Assembly (NCBI GenBank): GCA_963796225.1 | Contig: CAWCLK010000033.1 | Coordinates: 1 to 64,000 of the forward strand | DNA length: 64,000 nt | Direction: 5' to 3' | Source: CAWCLK01 sp963796225 | GTDB taxonomy: Bacteria; Actinomycetota; Nitriliruptoria; Nitriliruptorales; Nitriliruptoraceae | Part shown: positions 56,248 to 63,542 of the stretch, one piece after another | Numbering within the stretch: the stretch's first letter is position 1 | How the letters are laid out: each line of letters starts with the position of its first letter | Translations under genes and position numbers: made by a program | Notes under the pieces: generated by a model | Told to the model about the DNA's origin: nothing | What the model saw: the letters and a program-made list of their open reading frames with translations, nothing else | The model's database searches: none

Positions 56248-56284
56248 GCCCCGCTGCCCGCCGCCTGCCGCCCCTTGCCCCGAC

Positions 56285-56384
56285 CGGTGTGGATGAGTCC
56301 CGCTGCTGGGACTCATCCACACCGTTGCGTGCGCAACCCCGGCAGCGGGACCGATGACGCCCGGGTGTGGGACTCATCCGCACC
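56285..56384. repeat. Bipartite palindromic repeat element, copy I
   Basis: Two hairpins about 30 bases apart. Hairpin 1 (56285-56324): GGTGTGGATGAGTCCC and its exact complement with a GCTGCT loop, extended by one pair. Hairpin 2 (56353-56384): GATGACGCCC pairs imperfectly with the GGGACTCATC part of a right arm ending CCGCACC. Between them is GTTGCGTGCGCAAC. The same order, variants and spacer recur at 57804-57907. The rest of the 359-base gap (56095-56453) holds the operator-like site at 56227 and nothing else recognised. Confidence 0.85.
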
Positions 56385-56453
56385 GTTCCGGCGTCGTCCA
56401 CAGGCGGCGGGTACGGGGGCCGGGAGGCGCCCCAGGGCAGGTTGAGTGGGCGC

Positions 56454-57434
56454 ATGGAGAACTGGGACCGACTGATGCGGCGGCTGGCCGCCAAGGGTTG
56501 GGTCGGCACCCCGGCCGACGCCCGTGCGTGTGACGTGTCCGAGTCGACGTGGCACCGCAACACGCGTGTCGGTGCCTGGGGACGGCCGTACACCTCGGTA
56601 CGCGTGGCGCCCTGGGCCCCGCGGGGACCCAGGACCGACCTTCGTGCGGCGCTGGCGGCCGCGCGGGGGCACGGGGCGGCATCGGGCCAGACCGCCATGT
56701 GGGTCGCCGGGGTCGGGGGTGCGCCTCGCAGGCTCGAGGTGATGCTGCCCCACGGCGTCAGCACGTGCCTGCGCAACGGGTCACGCTTGCGGGTCCGGCG
56801 GGCGAGGTGGCTGAGCGGGGACGACATGGTCGTCGAGGACGGCATCGCTCGGCTCGCGTGGCCCGCCGTCGCGGTCTCCCTCGCTGGTCGTCGACTGGCC
56901 GAGCTCAGGGGCCTGCTCATCGATGCCGTGCAGGCCGGACGGCTGGATCTCGACGACGCCCTGACGCGGCTGGCCACCACCGGTCCCGTGGCGGGGCGCG
57001 GTGGGCTCGAACGCACGCTCTGCGAGCTCGGTGGGCGACGCCCCGAGTCGTGGTTCCATGACATCGTCCTCGCCGACCTCGAGGCGCGCGGCTACCCGGT
57101 GGGTCGCGAGCCCCTGGCCGTGTCGACCCCCGATGGGCGGGGCGTGGTCGTGGACATCCCTCTGCAGGCGTTCCACGTCGGTGTCGAACCGGAGGGCGAC
57201 CGCTACCACCAGGATCGGGGCGCGCGCCGCAACGATCGTCGGCGTTCGGCCCAGACGGCGGGCACCGACTGGCGGCTCGTGCCCGTCGACTGGCGCGACT
57301 GGCACCAGCGACGGCCGTGGGTGCTCGCCACCCTCGACGCCGCCATCCTCCACCAGCTCCGGGCGGGCGTGGGGTCACGTCGCGACCTCCCCCCGCACCT
57401 GCGCGACGCCGGCGACGAGAAGCTCACCAGGTGA
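56454..57434 (+). CDS. DUF559/Vsr-like nuclease-domain protein with AbiEi-like N-terminus
   Basis: 326 residues. The N-terminus (RLMRRLAAKGWVGTPADARA, CDVSESTWHRNTRVGAWG) looks like the helix-turn-helix of AbiEi/type IV antitoxin-like proteins. The middle has RLAWPAVAVSLAGRRLAELR and GRGGLERTLCELGGRRPESW. The C-terminus resembles DUF559/Vsr nucleases: VVVDIPLQAFHVGVEPEGDR, YHQDRGARRNDRRRSAQTAG and DWRLVPVDWRDWHQRRP, with the Asp, Glu and basic residues of the fold, though the usual ExDG is EPEGD. Flanked by direct copies of a palindromic element and tail to tail with the next gene. Function unknown; a defence or mobile cassette is possible. Confidence 0.72.
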   Translation: MENWDRLMRRLAAKGWVGTPADARACDVSESTWHRNTRVGAWGRPYTSVRVAPWAPRGPRTDLRAALAAARGHGAASGQTAMWVAGVGGAPRRLEVMLPHGVSTCLRNGSRLRVRRARWLSGDDMVVEDGIARLAWPAVAVSLAGRRLAELRGLLIDAVQAGRLDLDDALTRLATTGPVAGRGGLERTLCELGGRRPESWFHDIVLADLEARGYPVGREPLAVSTPDGRGVVVDIPLQAFHVGVEPEGDRYHQDRGARRNDRRRSAQTAGTDWRLVPVDWRDWHQRRPWVLATLDAAILHQLRAGVGSRRDLPPHLRDAGDEKLTR

Positions 57435-57766
57435 TCAGATCCGGTTGAAGGCCGCCTGTGGGATCGCGTAGTGCTTGCGGATCCATCCGAGGTTGTCGCC
57501 CCGGAACCCGACGCACTCGCGCAGAACCAGCAGGGCCCAGGCCGCGTCGCGGATCTCGACGATCGCCGCCTCGACCTGGCTGAGGTGGCGTGCCCGACGT
57601 CGACGAGCAGGTGCCAGGTGTCGATGGCGTTCTCGAGCCGATCGCCGGCGCGGCTGAGGGTGTCGGCTCGCTCCTCGGCCAGCGCGCGTTCGATGCCGGC
57701 CACGCGCCCCGACACGCCGCCCCGCCGGGCGGAGGCGAGGTCGCGGACGCGTCGGGAGTTGGCCAT
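57435..57766 (-). CDS. DUF6665-like small helical protein (one frame break)
   Basis: About 110 residues. Start MANSRRVRDLASARRGGVSG, then IERALAEERADTLSRAGDRL and ENAIDTWHLLVDV. The frame shifts near 57595 and resumes HLSQVEAAIVEIRDAAWALL, VLRECVGFRGDNLGWIRKHY and AIPQAAFNRI. The pattern ERAxxLxRAGxxLExA, then AxxxWALxxxRExxG and YxIP, matches my memory of DUF6665, an actinobacterial/proteobacterial family without known role. Its stop abuts that of the nuclease-like gene with no gap, and both lie between the two repeat elements. Confidence 0.65.
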
Positions 57767-57803
57767 CGCCCCGAAGGTACGCCACCTGCGTCGTCCACCG
57801 CAC

Positions 57804-57907
57804 CGGTCGCGATGAGTCCCGAATTCGGGACTCATCCGCACCGTTGAGGTCGCAACGACACGACCGGTGCGGATGACGCCCAGATCTGGGACTCATCCGC
57901 ACCGGTC
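57804..57907. repeat. Bipartite palindromic repeat element, copy II
   Basis: Same layout and orientation as 56285-56384. Hairpin 1 (57804-57843): GATGAGTCCC, GAATTC, GGGACTCATCCGCACCG. Hairpin 2 (57862-57907): GACCGGTGCGGATGACGCCC and GGGACTCATCCGCACCGGTC with AGATCT between; two mismatches in 20 pairs. Spacer GTTGAGGTCGCAAC matches the GTTG...CGCAAC of copy I. It starts 37 bases upstream of the DUF6665-like gene and ends 35 bases before the acyl-CoA dehydrogenase stop. Confidence 0.85.
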
Positions 57908-57942
57908 GGGTCGGGGTGGGGTGTGGGGTGGGCGGGGCGTGG

Positions 57943-59154
57943 CTACTTCAGCTCGCTGGAGGACAGGCCGAGCAGACGGCGCGCGATGATGAGCAGCTGG
58001 ATCTGCTGGGTGCCCTCGAAGATGTCGAGGATCTTCGCGTCGCGGGCCCACTTCTCGAGCAGCTCGGTCTCGCCGTACCCGACGGCGCCGGCGAGGCTGA
58101 CGCACTCGAGGGCGATGTCGACGCAGCTGCGCCCCGCCTTGGCCTTGGCGTAGCTGGCCTGCAGCGTGTTGGGCTTGGCGTTGTCGCCCATCCAGGCGGC
58201 CTGCAGGGTCAGCAGGCGGGCGGCCTCGAAGTCGGCCTCCATCGCCAGCAGCCGTGCGGCGGCGTGGGGCTGGACGGCGGCGGGGCGCTCGTCGTCGACC
58301 TCGATGCCGGCCTCGGCGAGCAGCTCGCGGGTGCGGTCGATGCAGGCCCGGGCCAGCCCGACGGCCATGGCGGCGACCAGCGGGCGGGTGTTGTCGAAGG
58401 TCTGCATCGCCCCGGCGAAGGACGCCTCGGTCTTGATCTCGGGGTCGCCGAGCAGGTTCTCCTTCGGCACGCGGCAGTCCTCGAGCACGTACTGGGCCGT
58501 GTCGGAGGCGCGGATGCCGAGCTTGTCCTCGACCCGCACGAAGGTGCAGCCGGGCGTGTCGGTGGGGACGATGAACGACTTGATCGCGGCGCGGCCCATC
58601 GCGGGGTCGAGCGTCGCCCACACCACCAGCACGTCGGCGCGCTCGCCGGCGGTGATGAAGATCTTGGTGCCGTTCAGGACGTACTCGTCGCCGTCGAGGG
58701 TGGCGGTGGTGCGGACCGCCGCCGAGTCCGAGCCGACGTCCGGCTCGGTGATGGCCATGGCGGCCCACTTGTCGCCGAACCGCTCCTGCTGCTCCTCGTT
58801 GGCGACCGAGGCGATCGCCGCGTTGCCGAGGCCCTGGCGGGGCATGGACAGCAGCAGCCCGACGTCGCCCCAGCACAGCTCGGTGATCCCGAGCACGGTG
58901 GACATGTTCGAGCCGTTGCGGTTCTCGTTCTTGTCGGCCTTGGTGCGCTTGACGCCACCGGCGCCGGCACCGCCGAGCTCGCCCGACTCGTCGAGCCCGT
59001 CCAGGGCCGCGGCGAGCATGTCGAGCTCGTGGGGGTAGGTGTGCTCCTCGCGGTCGTACTGCCGCGAGATGGGACGGAACACGTTGAGCGCGACCTGGTG
59101 GGCCTGCTCGACGATGAAGTCGAACTTCTTCGGAACTTCGAGGTTGATGGCCAC
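57943..59154 (-). CDS. Acyl-CoA dehydrogenase
   Basis: 403 residues, intact. GTG 59154 is preceded by GAAGGAGG, giving VAINLEVPKKFDFIVEQAHQ. There is an unusual Lys/Asn-rich insert (VKRTKADKNENRNGSNMSTV) after residue 60. Then AMAITEPDVGSDSAAVRTTA, VLNGTKIFITAGERADVLVV, VEDKLGIRASDTAQYVLEDC, QTFDNTRPLVAAMAVGLARA, AVGYGETELLEKWARDAKIL and DIFEGTQQIQLLIIARRLLG with the catalytic Glu in FEGTQQ. It follows the second acyl-CoA dehydrogenase by 47 bases in a minus-strand operon divergent from fadA2/fabG4. Confidence 0.95.
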   Translation of the reverse strand: MAINLEVPKKFDFIVEQAHQVALNVFRPISRQYDREEHTYPHELDMLAAALDGLDESGELGGAGAGGVKRTKADKNENRNGSNMSTVLGITELCWGDVGLLLSMPRQGLGNAAIASVANEEQQERFGDKWAAMAITEPDVGSDSAAVRTTATLDGDEYVLNGTKIFITAGERADVLVVWATLDPAMGRAAIKSFIVPTDTPGCTFVRVEDKLGIRASDTAQYVLEDCRVPKENLLGDPEIKTEASFAGAMQTFDNTRPLVAAMAVGLARACIDRTRELLAEAGIEVDDERPAAVQPHAAARLLAMEADFEAARLLTLQAAWMGDNAKPNTLQASYAKAKAGRSCVDIALECVSLAGAVGYGETELLEKWARDAKILDIFEGTQQIQLLIIARRLLGLSSSELK

Positions 59155-59201
59155 GGTGGTGCCTCCTTCGTGGGAGTCGCGGTGGCGGGCGGCGCGCGTC
59201 C

Positions 59202-60515
59202 TCACACCAGCAGCGCGCCCTCCATCAGGCCGGCGGCGCGCAGGTCGCGGTACCAGCGCTCGACGGGGTGCTCCTTGACGTAGCCGTGGCCGCCGAGCAG
59301 CTGGACGCCGGACGAGCCGATCTGCATGCCCTTGTCGGCGCACAGCTGGCGGGCGACCGCGGCGGCGCGCGCGAACGGCTTGTCCTGGTCGGCCAGCGAC
59401 GCCGCGCGGTAGGTGGTCAGGCGCATGCCCTCGAGCTCGATGGCGATGTCGGAGACCGAGAACGCGACCGACTGGCGGTGCGAGATCGGTTCCCCGAAGG
59501 CCACGCGCGAGTTGACGTAGGGGATGACGTAGTCGAGGACGGCCTGCCCGGTGCCGACCGCCAGTGCGCACCACGCGATGCGGGACCGGTGGATGCAGGC
59601 GGCGTAGACGTCGCGGTCGCCGCCGCCCAGCAGCGCCCCGCCACCCACGCGGACGTCGGCCAGCGTGAGCGTGCCCGCCCCGGTGGCGCGCACGCCCATG
59701 GTCGGCTCGGGGGCGACGGTGAGGCCGTCGGTGGAGGACTCGACGACGAACAGCGCCGGGGTGCCGTCGAGCTCGGCCGCCACGACGAACAGCTCGGCGT
59801 CGGCGACCCGCGGGACCATGGCCTTGGCGCCGTTCAGCACGAACCCGTCACCGTCGCGGCGGGCGGTCGTCCGCAGGTCGAAGGGGTCGAACAGGGCGCG
59901 GGGCTCCATCACGCACAGGGCCGCGACCGGCGGGTCCTCGCCGGTGAACGGCGGCAGGTAGGTGGCCTGCTGGTCGGCGTCGCCCCACAGCGAGATGGCC
60001 GTCGCCACGGCGCCGGGTGCGAGGGCGGCCGCGGCCAGGCCCATGTCGCCCTGCGCCATGGCCTCGGCGGCCAGGACGGTGGTGACCGAGGAGCGTTCGT
60101 CGACCACGCCACCGAGGTCGGCGGGGATGCCCAGCAGCGGCGTGCCGAGCTCGAGGCTCTGGGCCATCAGCTCGGACGGGGCGGCCGCGTCGGCGTCGGC
60201 GGCGAGCGCGGCGGGGCGCAGCCGTTCCATGCCGAAGTCGCGGAACGCCTCCGCGAGCATCTGCTGCTCCTCGGTCGGCGTGACGTCGAAGAGCGGCTTG
60301 GGGGTGGTCGGGGCCTGGCGGGCGGGGCGCGCCAGGGAGGTGGCCTTCGCGAAGGTCCGGCCGGCCGCCGCGGCGGTGCCGAAGCCGGTCTTCGTGGCGT
60401 TGAAGACCACCTTCTCGATGTGGGGGCGCAGGCCGAGGCGGTCGACGACGGGGAGGCCGGCGAGCACGCGCAGGCCGCCCAGTGCGGCGCCGAGGCCGCG
60501 GGACGCGGCGGTCAT
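59202..60515 (-). CDS. Acyl-CoA dehydrogenase-like protein with N-terminal extension
   Basis: 437 residues, intact. About 70 extra residues at the start (LRPHIEKVVFNATKTGFGTA, AAAGRTFAKATSLARPARQA) precede the fold: LFDVTPTEEQQMLAEAFRDF, AALCVMEPRALFDPFDLRTT, FVLNGAKAMVPRVADAELFV, SVSDIAIELEGMRLTTYRAA, QLLGGHGYVKEHPVERWYRD. The end reads LRAAGLMEGALLV, a variant of the C-terminal FAD/base motif with MEG in place of GTxE. The C-terminal form and extension are as in a mycobacterial-type FadE subgroup; it may act together with the next gene as a heteromer (inference). Confidence 0.9.
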   Translation of the reverse strand: MTAASRGLGAALGGLRVLAGLPVVDRLGLRPHIEKVVFNATKTGFGTAAAAGRTFAKATSLARPARQAPTTPKPLFDVTPTEEQQMLAEAFRDFGMERLRPAALAADADAAAPSELMAQSLELGTPLLGIPADLGGVVDERSSVTTVLAAEAMAQGDMGLAAAALAPGAVATAISLWGDADQQATYLPPFTGEDPPVAALCVMEPRALFDPFDLRTTARRDGDGFVLNGAKAMVPRVADAELFVVAAELDGTPALFVVESSTDGLTVAPEPTMGVRATGAGTLTLADVRVGGGALLGGGDRDVYAACIHRSRIAWCALAVGTGQAVLDYVIPYVNSRVAFGEPISHRQSVAFSVSDIAIELEGMRLTTYRAASLADQDKPFARAAAVARQLCADKGMQIGSSGVQLLGGHGYVKEHPVERWYRDLRAAGLMEGALLV

Positions 60516-60557
60516 GGGTCGCCTTTCGGTCGGTGGGGGACGGTGAGGAGAACGAGT

Positions 60558-60578
60558 GGTGTTACCCGAAGTTACAGC
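60558..60578. promoter_or_regulatory. 21-bp operator, fadE/fadA2 divergent promoter, site 1
   Basis: GGTGTTACCC, G, AAGTTACAGC; identical to site 2 at 16 of 21 positions with the same GTTAC-N5-GTTAC core. It lies 43 bases upstream of the minus-strand acyl-CoA dehydrogenase start. Confidence 0.65.
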
Positions 60579-60613
60579 CGGCGCGAGGGGAACGGTACCC
60601 GATGGACAGGGCG

Positions 60614-60634
60614 CGTGTTACCCGGGGTTACACG
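60614..60634. promoter_or_regulatory. 21-bp operator, fadE/fadA2 divergent promoter, site 2
   Basis: CGTGTTACCC, G, GGGTTACACG; a dyad with only one mismatched pair. It starts 56 bases after site 1 in the 252-base gap between acyl-CoA dehydrogenase (60515) and thiolase (60768), so the pair can serve both directions. GTACACTC at 60641 may be part of a plus-strand promoter. Nothing else is recognised in the gap. Confidence 0.72.
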
Positions 60635-60767
60635 TCGTCGGTACACTCGCAGCCGTGTCCCATCGATGGGGGCGGCGACTCCCACACCCCGGCCGCGCCC
60701 ACGAACATCGAATGACACCTCCCCGACGCCCAGCGCTCGCGACGTGACCCCAGGAGGGCACCCCGCC

Positions 60768-62174
60768 ATGGCCGACGCCGCCAAGAAGTCCACGACCAAG
60801 GCCGCCTCGAAGAAGGCGTCCACCGCGAAGAAGACCGCGGCGAAGAAGACGGCGAGAGACGGCTCGTCCTCCTCGTCGTCGCGCTCCTCGAATGGGGGCG
60901 GCGGCCTGCGCGACGCGGTGGTGGTCGGCGGCAACCGCATCCCGTTCGCCCGGTCCAACGGCGCCTACGCCAACGCCTCCAACCAGGACATGCTGACCGC
61001 CGCACTGGACGGGCTCGTCAGCCGGTTCGGGCTGGCCGGTGAGCGCATGGGCGAGGTCGCCGGCGGGGCGGTGCTCAAGCACAGCCGCGACTTCAACCTG
61101 GTGCGCGAGTCCGTGCTGGGGACGGCGCTGGACGCGGCCACCCCGGCCTTCGACGTGCAGAAGGCGTGCGACACCTCGGTCGAGGCCACCGTCGCCATCG
61201 CCAACAAGATCCGCCTCGGCCAGATCGAGGCCGGGATCGCCTGCGGCGTCGACACCACCTCCGACGCCCCGGTGGCGCTCAACGACGAGCTGCGCCAGAT
61301 CCTCATGGACGCCAACCGCGCCAAGGAGCCGCTCGACTACGTCAAGCTCCTCGGTCGCCTGCGCCCCGACCAGCTCGTCCCCGAGATCCCGCGCAACAGC
61401 GAGCCGCGCACCGGCCTGGCGATGGGCGAGCACCAGGCCATCACCACCGCCGAGTGGAACATCCCGCGCGAGGACCAGGACGCCCTGGCCATCGCCAGCC
61501 ACGACAACCTCGCGGCGGCCTACGACCGTGGCTTCATGGACGACCTCGTGACCCCGTACCTCGGGCTGCAGCGCGACGACAACCTGCGCCCCGGTTCCAG
61601 CATCGAGAAGCTCGGCAAGCTCAAGCCCGTCTTCGGCGACCCCGAGACCGGCACCATGACCGCCGCCAACTCGACGCCGCTGACCGACGGGGCCGCGTCG
61701 GTGCTGCTGGCCACCGAGGACTGGGCGACCGAGCGCAACCTGCCCGTCCTGGCCCGCTTCGTCGACGCCGAGTCGGCGGCCGTGGACTACGTGCACGGCC
61801 ACGAGGGCCTGCTCATGGCGCCGGTCTACGCGGTGCCGCGCATGCTCGAGCGCAACGGCCTGTCCCTGCAGGACTTCGACGTCTACGAGATCCACGAGGC
61901 CTTCGCCTCGACGGTGCTCACCACGCTGAAGGCCTGGAACGACGAGGACTACTGCCGCGAGCGGCTGGGCCTCGAGAAGCCGCTCGGCGAGATCGACCGC
62001 TCGAAGCTGAACATGGCCGGCTCGTCGCTGGCCACCGGCCACCCCTTCGCCGCCACCGGTGCCCGCATCGTGGCCACCGCCGCCAAGCTGCTGCACGAGA
62101 ACGGGGGCGGCCGCGCCCTCATCTCGGTCTGCGCCGCGGGCGGCAACGGTGTGACGGCGATCCTCGAAGCCTGA
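60768..62174 (+). CDS. fadA2: Thiolase (FadA2-like) with Lys/Ser-rich histone-like tail
   Basis: 468 residues. AGGAGGG lies 9 bases before the ATG. Residues 5-46 are low complexity, first KKSTTKAASKKASTAKKTAA, then a Ser run and Gly run, unlike normal thiolases. The enzyme proper begins LRDAVVVGGNRIPFARSNGA; the active Cys is in FDVQKACDTSVEATVAIANK, VYEIHEAFASTVLTTLKAW is the NEAF-equivalent (HEAF), GSSLATGHPFAATGARIVAT has the His, and LISVCAAGGNGVTAI the second Cys. HEAF and CDTS match the FadI/FadA2 branch. First gene of the operon with the FabG4-like reductase (10 bases downstream). Confidence 0.94.
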   Translation: MADAAKKSTTKAASKKASTAKKTAAKKTARDGSSSSSSRSSNGGGGLRDAVVVGGNRIPFARSNGAYANASNQDMLTAALDGLVSRFGLAGERMGEVAGGAVLKHSRDFNLVRESVLGTALDAATPAFDVQKACDTSVEATVAIANKIRLGQIEAGIACGVDTTSDAPVALNDELRQILMDANRAKEPLDYVKLLGRLRPDQLVPEIPRNSEPRTGLAMGEHQAITTAEWNIPREDQDALAIASHDNLAAAYDRGFMDDLVTPYLGLQRDDNLRPGSSIEKLGKLKPVFGDPETGTMTAANSTPLTDGAASVLLATEDWATERNLPVLARFVDAESAAVDYVHGHEGLLMAPVYAVPRMLERNGLSLQDFDVYEIHEAFASTVLTTLKAWNDEDYCRERLGLEKPLGEIDRSKLNMAGSSLATGHPFAATGARIVATAAKLLHENGGGRALISVCAAGGNGVTAILEA

Positions 62175-62184
62175 AGGAGACACG

Positions 62185-63540
62185 ATGCCTGACCGTTACG
62201 CACAGATCGTCAACGCCCCGATCATCGAGAAGGTGGCCGACGTCCTCGGCCTGCCCAAGCCGATCGAGCTGCGTCGCTACGAGCCCGGCCAGCCCCTGCT
62301 CGAGGGCCCGGCACTGGTCGGCGGCGCCAAGGGCGGCCGCCTGCAGGACCGCGTGGTCGACCTCGTCGAGCACGCCGGCTGCACCGTGGACACCGAGCCG
62401 AACAGCTCGGACACCGCGCCCCGCTACAGCGCGCTGGTCTTCGACGCGACCGGGATCACCGAGTCGTCGCAGCTGGTGGAGCTGTACGACTTCTTCCACG
62501 AGACCATCCGCCGGCTGGGCCACTCCGGCCGCATGATCGTGCTGGGCACGCCGCCGGACCTGATCGACGCCCCGGCCGAGCGCACCGCCCAGCGCAGCCT
62601 CGAGGGCTTCGTCCGCTCGGCGGCCAAGGAGGCCCGCGGCGGGTCGACCGCCAACCTGATCCACGTCGCCGAAGGCGCCGAGGACGGGGCCGACGCCGCG
62701 CTGCGGTTCGTCCTGTCGGCCCGGTCGGCGTTCGTGGACGGGCAGGTCATCACCGTCGGCGCCTCGACCGACCACCACCCCGCCACCCCGGCCGACCGCG
62801 AGAAGCCGCTGGACGGCAAGGTCGCCGTCGTCACCGGCGCGGCCCGCGGCATCGGCGAGGCCATCGCCCGCACGCTGGCGCGTGACGGGGCGCACGTGGT
62901 CTGCCTCGACCTGCCCGCGTCGGGCCAGTCGCTGTCGAAGGTGGCGAACTCCATCGGCGGGTCGGCCCTGCAGCTCGACATCACCGCCCCGGACGCGCCG
63001 GAGCGCCTGGCCGCGCACCTGACCGACCGCCACGACGGCGTGGACATCGTCGTGCACAACGCCGGCGTCACCCGCGACAAGACGCTGGCCGGCATGGACG
63101 ACAAGCGCTGGAACATGGTCCTCGACATCAACCTGCGGGCCCAGGAGCGCATCGACGACCACCTGCTCGACGCCGGCACCCTCAACGAGGACGGACGCAT
63201 CGTCTGCGTGTCCTCGATGTCGGGCATCGCCGGCAACCGCGGCCAGACCAACTACGCGACCTCGAAGGCCGGTGTCATCGGCCACGTCGAGTCGCTCGCC
63301 GACCGTGTCGCCGACACCGGCGCCACCATCAACGCGGTGGCGCCCGGCTTCATCGAGACCGAGATGACCGACGCGATGCCCTTCGGGCCCCGTGAGGTCG
63401 GTCGCCGCATCTCGTCGCTGGGCCAGGGCGGCCTGCCGGTGGACGTCGCCGAGACCATCGCCTTCTTCGCCGGCCCGGACAGCACCTGGATCAACGGCAC
63501 CACGCTGCGGGTGTGCGGCCAGAACATGTTGGGGGCCTGA
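62185..63540 (+). CDS. fabG4: High-molecular-weight 3-oxoacyl reductase (FabG4-like)
   Basis: 451 residues, as in mycobacterial FabG4 (454). The N-terminal 200 residues form a flavodoxin-like domain without cofactor motif (PALVGGAKGGRLQDRVVDLV, RYSALVFDATGITESSQLVE). The C-terminal ketoreductase has KVAVVTGAARGIGEAIARTL, IVVHNAGVTRDKTLAGMDDK, VCVSSMSGIAGNRGQTNYAT followed by SKAG (Ser, Tyr, Lys) and VAPGFIETEMTDAMPFGPRE. Reduces or oxidises the 3-position of long acyl-CoA with NAD(H). AAGGAGACACG precedes the ATG. Neighbours on both sides match the mycobacterial fadE5-fadA2-fabG4-htdX order. Confidence 0.95.
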   Translation: MPDRYAQIVNAPIIEKVADVLGLPKPIELRRYEPGQPLLEGPALVGGAKGGRLQDRVVDLVEHAGCTVDTEPNSSDTAPRYSALVFDATGITESSQLVELYDFFHETIRRLGHSGRMIVLGTPPDLIDAPAERTAQRSLEGFVRSAAKEARGGSTANLIHVAEGAEDGADAALRFVLSARSAFVDGQVITVGASTDHHPATPADREKPLDGKVAVVTGAARGIGEAIARTLARDGAHVVCLDLPASGQSLSKVANSIGGSALQLDITAPDAPERLAAHLTDRHDGVDIVVHNAGVTRDKTLAGMDDKRWNMVLDINLRAQERIDDHLLDAGTLNEDGRIVCVSSMSGIAGNRGQTNYATSKAGVIGHVESLADRVADTGATINAVAPGFIETEMTDAMPFGPREVGRRISSLGQGGLPVDVAETIAFFAGPDSTWINGTTLRVCGQNMLGA

Positions 63541-63542
63541 GC

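Noticed and set aside
56454..57766. Insertion sequence
   Set aside because: No transposase; the nuclease-like protein is not a known transposase and no target-site duplication could be identified.
56285..57907. CRISPR array
   Set aside because: Only two composite copies, palindromic rather than direct short repeats, with genes rather than spacers between and no cas genes.
60558..60578. Same operator family as the MerR dyad at 20454
   Set aside because: Both contain GTTAC-like half-sites, but the centre-to-half spacing differs (21-bp versus 23-bp dyads), so I keep them as separate families.
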